Assembly: GCA_022749755.1 (NCBI GenBank)
Contig: CM040441.1
Span: forward strand, 18,167,475-18,231,474
Length of the DNA: 64,000 nt
Direction: 5' to 3'
Source: Azadirachta indica
Lineage: Eukaryota > Streptophyta > Magnoliopsida > Sapindales > Meliaceae
The notes beneath the pieces are model-generated. The model ran no database searches and had not been told where the DNA came from. It worked only from the letters and a program-made list of their open reading frames with translations. The position numbers and the translations under genes are program-made. Below are positions 35,973 through 48,999 of the stretch, piece after piece. Positions within the stretch are counted from its first letter, which is position 1, and the number at the start of each line of letters is the position of its first letter.

Positions 35973-38900
35973 CACTACTAGAAAAATGACCATTCTTGAC
36001 GTTGGATTAGTATTAGTGATATGTTTTATTAACACACCTTTTAGGTAATGTCGTAGCCCCAACTAGTAATCCCTAACACTAAATAGAGTATCACAATAAA
36101 GTATCAGTGTCTAGTGTGCCTAATAAATCAGTAGTATATTGAGACTACGGTATCATAACTTTTATGTCACCGAAAAGGTATATATATTTTGTGATTCCAT
36201 GGTATATGAAAACAGTATTTATAATACCAAAGTCGGTTCAAATTTGTATAATATTACTGGTTGTTTGCTGACACAATATTAGTATCAACAAATAATTTTT
36301 ATATTAAAAATAGAAATTTGCTTATATCATTAATAATAATAGCCCTGTTTTGTTGTTCATTTTAAAAATTATTGATAACAATATACAATATCAATATATG
36401 TTATAGACATTCAATAATAAAATACTAAGTTAGTAGCAATCTATACACTATAATTTACAAGCATTCATTAATAAAATACCTCAATATCTCAATCTATATT
36501 AATAACATAAGTACCGGATATGACAAGTTGTACATAAGTTAACAACAATCCATAGATGATTTTCCTTAAAAAGTTAAAATTCTAAAATGCCAAATTATCA
36601 AGTGTAGTACATGACCAACATCTCCAACAATCATATTCAATGCAGTACTTATCAACATTTCATTTGCCAACTTCATTAATTGCCAACAATAACTAAAATA
36701 CCAACTTATCAATTATAGAGCTATCATGTCACCAATTCACAAACCAACCTCATCAAAAGTGCAAACCAACCGAATTAGTGACCTAAGAACTATCCTCCAA
36801 TTCCTTCAAAGTATTTCATCAAGCACCAATACGCCAGTGGAAACATACAACAATTTATACTTAAAAAAATATACCTCTTGTTTATTATTGGTAATCAACT
36901 CTGCAATATATGAAACCTATTCTTTACGGATTTTAGTGATATCATGTTCAATATATTCATTAACTTCTTTGAGCTTCAACACAATATACAATATCAAAAA
37001 TATTAATTAAATACTAATATAAGAAATTTTCAAAATTAAAAATACCAACGTAATGCAAAAGCTAAAACTTACATTATCTTTTAAGATGTTAAAATCCCTC
37101 ACTATGTCTTGCATGTACTACATCATGAAATACACATATTCAACACTACCAGGTTGCTTTAAACACTATAAATTGCACAACAGTTAATATACTGACCAAA
37201 ATAGTAACTAAATTTTATATTATAGGTTTAATTCGTTTACCTTAATTGTGATCTATTATAGATTCACCTTCTTACACATTTTTTGGCTTGAAAAATTTTA
37301 TACCTGCTAAATAATAATTACTAATTAGTCAAAATACTTGTAACATAAAATATGACCATACATGTAATCAATTAGTGTAAATATGATTAAAATTTAAAAA
37401 CTATACTTAGCCATAATGTCTTAAATTTTGTTAAATGGTTTGCTACCCAATGAATCCAAATAATACACAATGGATGTTAATAAATCGATTGCCAATAATG
37501 CTAAATGACTACTATAAAAAAATAACACAGTACATCATCAATAGCTTATTAATAAAACATATATCAACATGTGAATTTTTTAGATTAAAGAGGCATCATA
37601 CCTTGTGTTGTAAGGCATTAATGTAATTTGACCTAGTTATGCATTAGCTAGATTTTCATAAATGTAATGAGATCGATTGATTCGACTTTTGGCAGTGTCA
37701 ATGTGACTATTGCTGGATAGTTTAATGGGATTGGCAAAGCGAACTAGAAAGCTAAGTACATCATTAACCATCTCATCTTACAAGTGCCCATAATGATAAA
37801 TGAACATAATTTTAGCTATTTACAATGATGATATAATAATATTTACAGTGTATTATTAGCTCACCAATTTAAATGTTTTACCTAATCTAAATTTCAATGC
37901 AAAAGTTGAACAACCATTCTATATTGATTACTTGATCACAATTTGTCTTGGACAAGCCAGTTATCCAGCTATCACCAAATGTATCTTCATTATGTTTGAC
38001 TTTGATGGTTTTGTGCACACAACCCTTAACAAACATGTCAAACATAACCAAGTTTTTTAAGGTTTTCCTCTTGGCAAAATTCTTGGTTGCCCTCCCTTCA
38101 CCAAGCTTTTTTGCTTCCTATGGTTTCCTCTTGGCTTCTTTGTTGCCTGTTCTATCACTTTTGCTTTGTTTACAATGTTTTTCTTATTTACTGGTTCTGT
38201 CTTTTTTGCCTTATGTTCCTTTTGAATGACATCTTGGTCACATTCATTTGCTGCAGTTTATAGTATGATCATGTATTCTAGCTTGAGGATTAAATTTATG
38301 AGGTTTTCTTTAACTGATGGTTGGAAATTTTGTTAGTGTCTTTACTGGAGAATTGCTAAGAGACTTGAGGAAAAATCTCAGAGATCTTCTTAGATTGGTT
38401 ATTGTATTATTCTTAAGTAGGGTTTTTACTAAAGAGTTTTTTTTCTTTGAAATTTCTACTGCAATATTCTTGGTTAGTCTTTTTTGCTACAGATTGCTTG
38501 GCCAGGTTATATGGTTATGATTGCTCATCTAGCTTACTAAACTATTTAAATACAATACAAACAACATAAAAAATATATAAAATACTTTGCAGAATAACAT
38601 CCTTTCAAAATATTAGGTATACTAATCTTCGTTTTCCATACATCTTCCGGAGATTGTTGGTTAATCTCCAAAGACATGACTATGTTCTGTATAAAAGTTT
38701 ATGGTATGTTAGGGTTATCAGCTTCTGTATTTGTTTGGAAATCCAACCCTAGTTGTAAGTAATTCAATCTGAGCAAACATTATTGCCAACTTTTCCTCAA
38801 AAGCCTTCCTCTCTCTCATTAAATTTTGACATTCTAGGACTTGAAAGTACACGGTATGGGTGGTGAACTGTCTCATTCCTTAAATTCTACTTCCATTTAG

Positions 38901-41515
38901 GTTTTTTTCTAAGGCTGCAAATAGAATATTATTCATTTCTTCTTATTGGAATGATCTTTTGTCTACTTGACTTTTTAATTCCTTTTACAAAAAGCAATAA
39001 AATGTGTTATTATGACAAGCCTATATATATTAAAGAAACTTAAATGTGCAAAAACATCAACAATTTTACATTAAAAATGTTGTCAATTACTAGTATAGCT
39101 TTAGGTTATATACACTGCTCTTCTTTCATCTTCCACGTTACCAAGCTTCACGATGATCAATTTGACTTTCAGAAGGAACTCTAAGTTCCTTTTTTTGAAT
39201 ACAAGAAACAAATAAGTTAGCTTAAACTAAATTTGACTCACTAATTTAGATAGAGGAATCACTTATCGAAATCTTTATCATGCTACTGTAAAATATACTG
39301 CTCAAATGGTGGTTGTATTTTAGCATTGTTTGCTTCTTTTTGCATCCTCCCTTTTTTTCTACAACATATGAAATTGACGAAAAGTGATTATATTAAATTA
39401 ATCACAAATGAATTGAATTATAGTGCGAGATAATAGATAATGCACCTCAAATTCTGAAGACAAAACTTTCTTTACAAATATCTGTCAGTGCGATTTTGTA
39501 ATGTTTAGGTAATCAATGGGAGACAGTTTCAGATGCTTTCGATAATCTTTGTAAGGCAAAATGAAGTCATGTGTTAAGGTCCATCTAAAATTCCTCAAAG
39601 AAACTCTTATTGAATGCAACACTTGAGCTTTACTTCTCAAGTCAATTGCAAATTTTTCTACAACAAAGTAAATAAATTAGAAATCAATTCTACTACAAAA
39701 AAACAATAACTGCAAGTTTAACATTTAACTTAAAAACTAACATAAATATACATCCACAATGTCCCTTTCAATGCAAAAGGTACATGTTTCTAGTTGTCAT
39801 AAATAATAGGTACATAATCTCTCACTAAAATGCCAATATAGTTCCTCAAATCATCAACACCAAAGCCCACCAAAATGCCAAAGTGATTGTGGTTGACAAC
39901 AATCTTCTTATTCTCTATCAGTTTCTATATTACCTTCTTTATTGTCCGTCTTCTTTTAGGTCTCTTATCTAGGTGCAAGTTAAATTCTTTGGTTTCAGCC
40001 ATCTGCTCGAACCTTCATGCAATCCAATGAAGTAAGTATTATTTTGTAATTCAATTTTAAAACAGTTACACTAATATCATGTAAATATATTTTATATGCA
40101 TAGTTTAAAATAAGAAGTAACTAATAATTTAGTATCCAACCACAACCATTATATGTTAAACCTTTTGTGTGTTCACCAATCACAAACAGACACAACAGCA
40201 GCAATATCAAGTATAGCTTTCAAATAATAAATTCACAATGAACAAAACCAAAAATATGTATAATTAAATGGTATAATTTAATATCAAACAACACAACCAC
40301 TTCATATAAGCTATTATGTTCATTATTCATAGAAAAACTTACTATAATAATATGTAACAAAACTTGCAAATAATAAATTCACAATAACCAATAGCAAAAA
40401 ATGTACATAATTCTATATCCAACACTTGTAACATACATTCTCCTAAAGTAACAAAAGACACATAAATTACAGTAAAATGCATGTAATTATAAAAATATTG
40501 TTTTGTGTTACTCCATAAAAAATACGTATCTACGAGTACGAAAATATTCATGAACCAAACTCATTGGTACATAAATTAAAAAACACTCATTTTCATAGCA
40601 TAATATGCACTTTGACAATAGAGAAAATTAGTAAATCAACAAAGGCAAATTAGAATTCACAATCCATGCACATGAACTCCGATAAAATCAAACACACTAA
40701 CTAAAATAACATGCATTGTGCAAATTAGAGTAACATACACAAAAAATCGATCAATAAAGTAATATGCATTTTGTAAACTAACTCCCAAATCAAAATTTAT
40801 AACGAAAACATACCAACAATCAAGAATCGGGTCAATCTGAAGCCCAGATACAAACACAACAAAATTTTTTCGAATCCTAAACTTTAAAAATTGAAAAACA
40901 AAATCATACTATTAAAATAATGTATAATGAAGAAAAACATGGGAAAAAAACAAAAAATATTTTTAAGATTTCAGGTTATGATGACTTACAAAACATGAAA
41001 GTAAACTCATTTGTGTCACTTCATTTTAATTCAAAACTCGGTCTTGTGCGAGAAAGAAAATAAGGTATATTTTACCTGATTTGAAGTGTGAATGCAGTTG
41101 ATTTGAGTTGATTAACGATTATTCAAAGTCTAAAGGAAGCTTAGTGTAAAGAAAATTGAGTGGGAAAGTTTGCGTGGGAAATTTTGTTTAAGGGTGGGAA
41201 ACAAAAATGTTCAGTTTTGGGGACAAAAAGGCCTAAAGCGACAATTATAAAATTTTAACCTTTTTTTCTTTCTGATTAAAAAAATTAATTTTGTAAAAAC
41301 GACATCGTTTTACTAAGAAAAATGGAGCTAAAATAATGTCGTTTTTGCTAGTAATATTATGGTCTTACAAAATAATGATACTCGTTGTTCAGTGTCAATA
41401 ATTCTTGTTACAGTTCTATTGTTTGCGAGAAAAGTCTACTTTTATATATTAACCTTAACACTTTGTGAAAAGTATTGGGAGTTTAGTATCAGTAATGCTC
41501 ACTTTTTTAGTAGTG
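35973..41515 (-). mobile_element. CACTA (En/Spm) DNA transposon, 5.5 kb
   Basis: The left end CACTACTAGAAAAATGACC and the inverse of the right end, CACTACTAAAAAAGTGAGC, form terminal inverted repeats of about 19 bp with a few mismatches. A 3-bp target duplication ATT is exact (35970-35972 and 41516-41518), as expected for CACTA elements. It is absent from copy A of the duplication. Inside is a decayed En/Spm-type transposase gene on the minus strand. I saw no TNP2/TNPD-like catalytic transposase, so it is probably non-autonomous. Confidence 0.85.
38700..40002 (-). pseudogene. En/Spm-type (Ptta/Transposase_24) transposase-associated gene, decayed
   Basis: A minus-strand ATG at 40002 opens a frame with a basic segment (KRPKRRR). 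It is followed by VVNHNHFGILVGF, LRNYIGILVRDYVPIIYD and ALKGTLW, matching the conserved 'G.PVG....F...LGVLAR...P..Y..W..V......W' pattern of plant Ptta/En/Spm proteins. Further on, LRNFRWTLTHDFILP and, near 38.8 kb, a charged helix (MREREAFEEKLAIMFAQIE) correspond to the usual C-terminal coiled coil. In-frame stops (for example, two TAG codons at about 39.8-39.95 kb) show that it is broken unless spliced differently. It is the DNA-binding (TNPA-like) partner type, not the catalytic transposase. Confidence 0.6.
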
Positions 41516-41644
41516 ATTTTTTTTTTCAAATTTTATTTTTTATAATTCAAGTTTTACATTACATATTTTAAAATTTAAAGTTTCAACAATTTAAATTTTA
41601 AATTTTAGACATCAAATTTTAAATTGTGTCTAAAATTTTAAATT

Positions 41645-42735
41645 AGTATATTTTTGGCTATCTAATCTAACTTTACATGTATCTTACTGTGAAACAATAA
41701 TTATTCTGACGCTATATTGTTATTCATAAAGAAGACACGTATCTCAGTAAGTTACAAATTCTTAATATCCATATAAAAAATTTAATGGTGAGAGGATAAA
41801 ATCATCTTTTCAATAAAATACAATTAATAATTTTATTTGACTACTTAATTTTAGACGATATCTCATTATAATACAACAAGTATTGGTACACTATATTATA
41901 CTTTATAAAGATGATTAATATTTTAATGAGTTATAAATTCGTAATATACGTTAAAAAAGTTTAAATGTGAGAGGGCAAAATTATCTTTTCGATAAAATTC
42001 AAAACGAAAGTCCTTTTTTACTTTTTTCAAAAAGTTTAAAGATGTAAATTAAAAAATTTAGGGACACTAATGTTATTATCTTAATTTAATCTAAAATTGA
42101 GTCTATCTCAAAGTTTATCAACTATCTTAGTTAAGAAGCACCTCTGTCTACTTTCTCCTCTTCATGTATATAGAAGAAAAACTAACTTACTCCCAACCAA
42201 TGCTATTCCTTTTACTCCTCTAACCAAATCTTTTTCGTTACTCTGAAATCACCAGCAACCAGCGACATTCATGGCGTGACGAGGAGTTGTTGTTGATGGT
42301 GGGATTGTTAGAATCATGAAAGAGTTAATTGTTTTTTTAACTTATGTTTTAAAATTAAAATTTTGAATCCAATTAGAAAATTAGGGCTAGATATTTTTAA
42401 TTTATTTCAAAATTTTAATTTTTTAAAAATAATTTTATATAATTCCTTAACTTTTGGTGATATCTATTGTAATAAACTAAGTATCAGAATGCTACACTAC
42501 AGTTTATAAAGATAATAAATATCTCAACGAGTTACATGATAAAATATATTAAGAGTATTTATAATATATAAGGTTATATTGGTCATTGAACTAGCACAGT
42601 TAAAAAATTTTGGATAGATGTTAAAAATTTGTAATTTAATGAAATATTTCTAATCTTTATAAACTGCAGTATAGTGTCAGAATAATTATTATATCATAAT
42701 AAGATATAAGTAGATTTAGAGTATTTAACTAAAAT
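41645..42735. repeat. Composite foldback element beside the CACTA insertion
   Basis: A module of about 90 bp (landmarks ATAATTATTCTGACGCTATA, TTTATAAAGATAATAAATAT) occurs four times: plus orientation at about 41655-41765, 41845-41950 and 42460-42545, and inverted at about 42610-42725. The outermost copies form terminal inverted repeats of a unit of about 1.1 kb. It is absent from copy A. A GC-richer stretch at about 42120-42330 lies inside and has no recognisable coding content. Confidence 0.5.
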
Positions 42736-43350
42736 ATCCCTTTTAAATTTTACAATACAAGAAAGAAAGTAACCTAATAATACATCCAAAAGGGCAGGTA
42801 ATTCCTTTATAATCTCAACAAAATAATGAAACGCAATCTTTTGGATTGTAGAGCCATGTGAAACAACGAAGTGTTGCTTATTTTGGAGTATACAACTAGA
42901 TTTTTAATTTGATGAAGCAACGTAATTTGTTAATTGGACCACCAATTTCAATGGCCGAACTGTATAGAACTGATGATGACTGCAGGCAGAAAGGCAAGAA
43001 GATATGTAATTGCTACGTTTGGTCTATGCCATCTCCTAATTTCAAAATGTATATAACCCAAAAATTAACAAATTCTAAGATAGACGTGATGGTTTAATTC
43101 ATGCTTTATTAATGACAAAAGTAATAAAACAAGTAATTTCTCACATGTATAATAATTATATACATAGATTAAAATTATTACATATTTCAATTTTTATGTT
43201 ATATCTTTTAAATTTTAAAAATTTAAAATTTACCATAAATTTTAAATTTTATGTTACAAAATAATGAATATAATAATATTTATTATTTAAATTATAAAGT
43301 AGTGAATGAAATAATGCATCTTAATTATAGATAAATACATAAATATATCA

Positions 43351-44611
43351 TATTATGTAAAAAACAAATTTTATAAAACAGTCAACTTTATAATATATTT
43401 TTATTTAAATTGTTATTTCTGTTATATATCAGTCTTTAATTGATCCATAATATGTTGAATAAGTGATAAATCCATATCATGATATAATAACTATATAAAA
43501 CAGTGAAAGTAAAATTACCCATTGATACAATAACTATATAAGCTGAAATCTACACAATTTTTTTTTAGTACAATTTTTTAATATATATATATATATATAA
43601 GAAGAGGACAGAACAGATTAATAATTTTTTAGTTTTAAATAATTTTTTATATTATTTGTAAATTAATATATTTAAATACTTTAAATAATTGGGATTATAT
43701 TTTATGTATACATTAATTATGATGTATTAATTATATATTATATTTAATTTTAATTATTAAAAGTTTTAATTTAATAATGTATAAATAAAATGAGAAATTA
43801 TATAAAGTTGAAAAAATATTTTTCATTTGTTTATATTTATAAATTATTAAAAATATTTAAATACAATAATATATAAATAAAGTAAAAAATTGTGTAAAGA
43901 TAAAACAGCTGGCTCGTTTATATATTAAATAATTTAAACTTCGAAACTGTGGGTTGTAACTATTAAGTTGTGTTGATGGAGCCTCGAATATGTCACCATT
44001 TATGAATTCAACTTTTTATGGCCTGGAAAGTTTGGAGCTATCATGTGAGAGAGACTAAAGCTTAGAAAACTAGTGTAAATTAAGGAACCCAAGAGATCGG
44101 AACAAACTCATCCCAAATGATGCCAAGCAATAAGACAATTTTTGACGATCAAATAGTATTTTGTGGTGGTCATTTGATCCTCAAAAAGTTGCCTTTGGGC
44201 ATCAATTTGTTACAGTGTGGCATGTCAGAAAGCAACTCTTAAATGAGAGTGGTAAAGCCAAAATTAATCTCTTTGTTTTTTTCAAAAGAAAAAAGTTTTT
44301 ATAGCAAGTTTTGGGTATCATAATTACATATCAATTCCAAAAAAAAAGTTTTTATAGCCAGTTTTCAGTATCATAATTACATACCAAGCTATCTCCTTTT
44401 TTCACCAAAAATCGACTAACATGTACTAATGAGAGTTATGATAGTTGTACACAAAAGTTTAAGTCAAATTTAGGCAAAATCTTCTATTAATTCAAGAGAA
44501 ATTTATACCAACTCAATCATAGAGATTCAAATCCGTTTTTCTAAGGAATGAAGGTAAACATTTTATCATTAAAATACTAATAGATGGTTAAATAAATTTT
44601 TATTTAGATAC
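43351..44611. other. AT-rich intergenic DNA between the duplication and the Tat element
   Basis: No gene seen. It contains an (AT)n run at about 43579-43599 and a two-copy repeat at 44291-44390 (unit of about 53 bp with AAAGTTTTTATAGC and TATCATAATTACATA). Confidence 0.5.
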
Positions 44612-45029
44612 TGTTGATAGTGAAAATTGTCACCTTCAACAGCATACAGTAAAGATTGTATTGCTCTCTCTTATTCTCCTTTTTTTAATTTTTCTCATGA
44701 ATCTTATAAAAAAAAGGGTCATCTTTATATACTGCTAGTTCCCCTACTCCTAATAAATACTAGGAATTTTAATGAAATTGGAATGTATCTTTCCAAAATC
44801 CTAATTTACCCTAAATTAAAATTTTCAAAATCGATTTTTCTTACTTCGCAAGAATCTCTTTTGGCTAGGCCTTTTCCATGGAACGTCTGAGCGAACTAAG
44901 CTGACCTAAACGTGGTCTGTTCAGTATCTAGAGCGAGAATTTTGGACTACAAAATATGTTGATCCCATGGGCTGAGCCCACCTTTCCAGTTATCAGCCTA
45001 TTATGGGCCCGAGCCTGCTTTCCCAAACA
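44612..45029 (-). repeat. 3' LTR of the Tat-type element
   Basis: In plus orientation it starts TGTTGATAGTGAAAATTG and ends GCTTTCCCAAACA. It is similar to 55384-55742 along its length, with an extra stretch of about 55 bp around 44820-44880. Confidence 0.85.
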
Positions 45030-45469
45030 TCAAGCTCCCTTAGTTTCTAGTGAAAAAGGGTTTTCACTGGAAACTTTATTTATTTATTTTTTTCCAAATA
45101 CCCAAACTTTGCTCCGAAAGGCATCCATCAACAAGGATTTAGAGTCGAACATAATTTGCAATCTATCCAACCAGACGTTTCCTTCTGAACACCTGACTGC
45201 TCGGTAACTGAGAGCAGTCATTTAGTCAGTGGTTGAACACAAAATAACACCACAACCATTGAAGTTCAAAAGACGTTTCACCTCAATCTTTGCGTCGACA
45301 ATTAACATGCATGAATGCTCATAACCGTTACCATCCACTAACTCTTTGTCTGGCCACTATGTGTTCTAGCATGATTGGTTTATCATGCCTGCGGACTGAT
45401 TGTGCTAATAGAAGGCCTCGTGGTCACATCTATGCCATTCCTTTCATTCATAACACGAAATAAGGAGGA

Positions 45470-45476
45470 TATAAAT
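45470..45476 (+). promoter_or_regulatory. Antisense-ORF TATA box
   Basis: TATAAAT is followed by TTCACC. The same TATAAATTTCACC block occurs on the minus strand of the second element near 62657-62669, in front of its antisense-ORF leader. This supports a real promoter. Confidence 0.55.
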
Positions 45477-48420
45477 TTCACCTTCCCCCAACAATTACCA
45501 TTTTACTTTTCTCGCATTTTGTACCAAACCTAGAAACTTTCATCACTCTCTACAGTCTCCATTGGAGATTTCTACTCCATCCCACAAGCAAAACCTCGCC
45601 TTGCCTTCGACTTTGCATCTCTTTTCGCCGACAGACATCTTCACTCTGGTAAGTTTCCCTTCTTATTATAGCGTTTCTAGATTTTTACGCTTTCAGTTTC
45701 ATTATTTGTGTATTGTTTCAAATTTATTTTCACGCTTTTAGGACGTTAGGCCGTATTTGAAAATCTGGGTAAACCATAAGAATCATTTTGCTTATAAGGC
45801 TTATGGGTATGTTGAGCTCCTTCGGTTGAGTAGGGGTTTTTGGCCGGATTTAGGTCTTAGCTTAGGAATCTCATTGACGAATTTTAGAGCGGAATAGAAC
45901 TACGTTCTTCCTAAGTAGAACTAACACCCAATTGTAGCTTCATCTCAAGGTAGACATTGAACTAACCAAACCATATTGCTATTTGCCTAGGTTTGTTGGG
46001 GCAAGACATGAAAACCTAATATGAGAACATCCCTAGTAGCTCAGGAAGCGAATTTGATACTTCTTCAATAAGCTCATTCGAGACTAATTACAAAGCTTGG
46101 AATAGGTTTTCTCGTAGGGTCAAAGCTGAACTCATCAAGGAATATAGGACCATCCTCCTAAAGAAAGCCCAACCTTTAACTATCTTAGACTCTAGATCGA
46201 ACATCTTTAAAGTTTTTACCCATGAACCTAAGGTAGTGATCTTATCTCATAGCACTTTTGACCATATGCAGGGAGGAATAGACCTTAAAGAGATTAACAT
46301 GGGAGACTAGAAAGTTCTCAAAAACCCGTAGATAAGACCATCCATCAATCAGAACCACCCATGCTTTCTCTCCTAGCCCTCAAACACATATTTGAAGCAC
46401 CCTCAGTTTTGAGCAAACAAGGGAATGGGAACTCAAGTAAGAAGAGCAATGAGTCAGAAAATAACCAAGCAGATTTAGACTCACAAGAAAACCCTCGTAG
46501 CAGTCAACCTGTTTTGACTTAATACCCTCCCCCTGATTTGACTAGGGAAAATAGCTCAGTCGAGGTCAATAACCAGTATCACTAAGGCCAACCTAGTGGC
46601 TTTCAGGAAACTATATAAAATTCCTGACTCTATATCCCTTAGGGTTCCTGAGGCTAACGAGTTTCTTAGTCATTCGAGGGAGGATAAAGTAGCCTTTATT
46701 GAAGAGTTGTTTCTCCTAGGGGTTAGGCTACCATTACAACCGTATTTTGCCGCCCTGTTCTATGGCCTAAGAATTCCTTCTTATCAGTTGAATTTGAACA
46801 GATGGAGAATCATTACTGGGCTATACGTAATTTGGCCTATGGCCGAGCGAACCTCACCCACCATTGGCGAAATTAAGTATCTATTCTTATTTAAGATAGG
46901 ACACAAAAAACACCCCAGCTTCTATTATTTTCAAGCTTGCAACCGGGCTGATAAACTAGTCACAAGTAACCCTACTTATAATAAAAATTGGAAGGATAAA
47001 TGGTTTTTCGTAGGCAGGCAATAGGGTTAGTCTTCCTTAACTGAAATGAATGTACACAATTCTATAACCTATGTCTTGAAACCCGTTCTTCGTAAGTATA
47101 TCCCATAAGGTCAGATTTAGATATACGAAATTCCTCATGTTTGATGCTTTTGTTGAGATATATTGACTTTCTTTATTGTTTTTGCAGCTGTTTGAGGTTC
47201 AAAGCCTGACTTGGTTGCCCTTCTCTTATTAAAGATTAACGCAGGGCATGCAAAACAAGCTGATCAAAAAACCCTGCTTTCCCCTGATCATCTTATCGCT
47301 TTTAGGCTTGTCGAGGTCACCCCAACTCGAGAACAATTTAAGACTACTCTTCAGAGAGAGAAAGGACTTGTCTCAGATGAATTTTAGGTAGAAAACAATT
47401 TGTTCATCCCTACTTTTCTTTTCTTTTTCCTTTTTAACCTTTTATTCCTTACATGTTCTTTGCTTTCTATACTCTACAAGGAAGTTGGCTCTAGCAAAGA
47501 GAAGAAGGAAACTCTTAAGTTCCCTAGGGTCTGTCCTTTCTTTTCTGGGAACTCCAATTAAGGCCTCAGCGAAGAAGCAACGAGAGCCTCCGAAAAAATT
47601 TAAACAGGCTAAAGGGGATCAGAGAAAGATAGCTAATCAGAAAACAAAAGGGAAAAGGGCCGAACAAGGCTCCAAGAAGGATGATAAGAAGCCTCTAAAA
47701 GATAAAGAAAAACGCCCAGCAGAGGCTTCCAAAAGCAGAGAGGAGAGGTCGTCTAAGAAAAAACATTCTAAGCAGGGCAAAGAAGTCATTGAAATAGATG
47801 GTCTTTCATGGTCAGATATCTCAGAGGGGAAGAGAATGCTGTTTAAACACCTGGTCCCCTCCATTAACTCATTGGCTTGTTCGGTGGACTCTTCTCTGTC
47901 TTCCCAAGCGAAGACTACTAGCACTGATGTTATTCTAGATCGGATTCACCAACAGCTCGGCAAAGTAATTACCTCTATTCACTCCCTTTTTATTTTATTG
48001 ATCAATTGACTTCAGAAAAGAATCTACTAGAGAAAAAGCTAAAGGAGTTAGAGAAACATTAGGAGAAGCTGTAAGTAATGCTGAGCTGGGAGAAGAAAAA
48101 ATGGGTAGGGGAACGCAGCGCCTTTGAAGATAACGTCGCTAATCTTGAGGCTCAAGTGTTTACATTGAGGCTTCGCGCTACTAACCTTACCCATACTAGT
48201 TAGGATTTAGAGGATGAGCTTGCTCGAACTAAAGTCGAGACGAAAGAACAATGCGACGCCTCTACCAAGGAAGCTTTGGAATTAGCTTGTAAAATCTTTT
48301 AGAAGAAGTATGAAGAGCTCGATGTAGGTTAATTGTTCAACGACCTCAACATTCTCTAACCTACTTAGTTAGATGCTGAAGGTCCTGTGGAGACACCTGC
48401 TAAAGAGCCGGCCTAGGGTT
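45470..48420 (+). pseudogene. Antisense ORF of the Tat-type element (gypsy-associated PF04195-like protein)
   Basis: This spliced gene runs opposite to pol. The conserved part (46596-47024) includes FIEELFLLGVRLPLQPYFAA, YQLNLNRWRIITGLYV and NWKDKWFFV, the pattern of the 'putative gypsy type transposon' family. It is followed by a Lys-rich segment (47485-47960) and a C-terminal coiled coil (WEKKKWVGERSAFEDNVANL at about 48.08-48.14 kb). Likely introns, all GT-AG, are at 45650-45741, 47091-47188, 47387-47480 and about 47963-48014. The function of these antisense ORF proteins is unknown. Several in-frame stops lie between 45742 and 46590, and one or two in the coiled coil, so this copy is broken. 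Confidence 0.65.
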
Positions 48421-48999
48421 CTGATCAGCCTCTTTTTGTAACTTCAACCTTTGGCACCATATCTTCTTCGAAGTATACTTGATAAGCTTATAGAAAAATA
48501 ATAATTTCTTTTTGATACTGAAAACTTGTGTAAGATGTAAATGAATATCTTTTTAATGGATATTTTTCATCTTTCTCTTCTGTTGTTTTCTATATCACTG
48601 ACTTATTAGAATAACCCAGGATTACTAATGATAACCTGTTTATCTAACTTAATTGTTTTGTATTCTAAACTAAGGTCATATTTAAATATAAAGAAAGTTA
48701 ACGTTAAGTCTAGGATTGATGTGATATCTTTGCTATTTGATTTAAACTGAGGTTAGATTCTCATAATGGTCATGTTTTGAAATAAAGAACTTTATTTCTT
48801 TTGTTGTCTAATTTGAACTAAGTTCATATCTTATTAAAATAATTTTTAGATGAAATCAAAATAAAAAACTTCTTATTATTGCATTCAATTTCAACTGAGG
48901 TAAGATTTTTTTGTGACATTCCTAAATTACATGGCCAAATAAGATATAATCATTTCAAAGTGGTATTTCTTTAACATCTTCACATTCCATGGCTTCTTG
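48421..48999. other. Tat-element interior between antisense ORF and integrase
   Basis: AT-rich sequence where the two opposed transcription units converge. No coding potential was recognised. It may hold their 3' ends. Confidence 0.35.

Larger units (their letters stand above)
24872..43350. repeat. Segmental duplication, copy B
   Basis: Parallel to copy A from about 24872 to about 35838, and again from about 42735 to about 43350. The intervening 6.9 kb (CACTA element, composite foldback element and about 130 bp) is an insertion relative to copy A at about 22545. A further block of about 1.1 kb (29366-30455) is present only here. Copy B is in the same orientation as copy A, so the arrangement is a tandem duplication. 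Confidence 0.85.

Noticed and set aside
37948..38229. Hydrophobic plus-strand ORF inside the CACTA element
   Set aside because: It is probably the complement of a Lys-rich minus-strand transposon region. Hydrophobicity comes from TTT/CTT codons opposite Lys codons.
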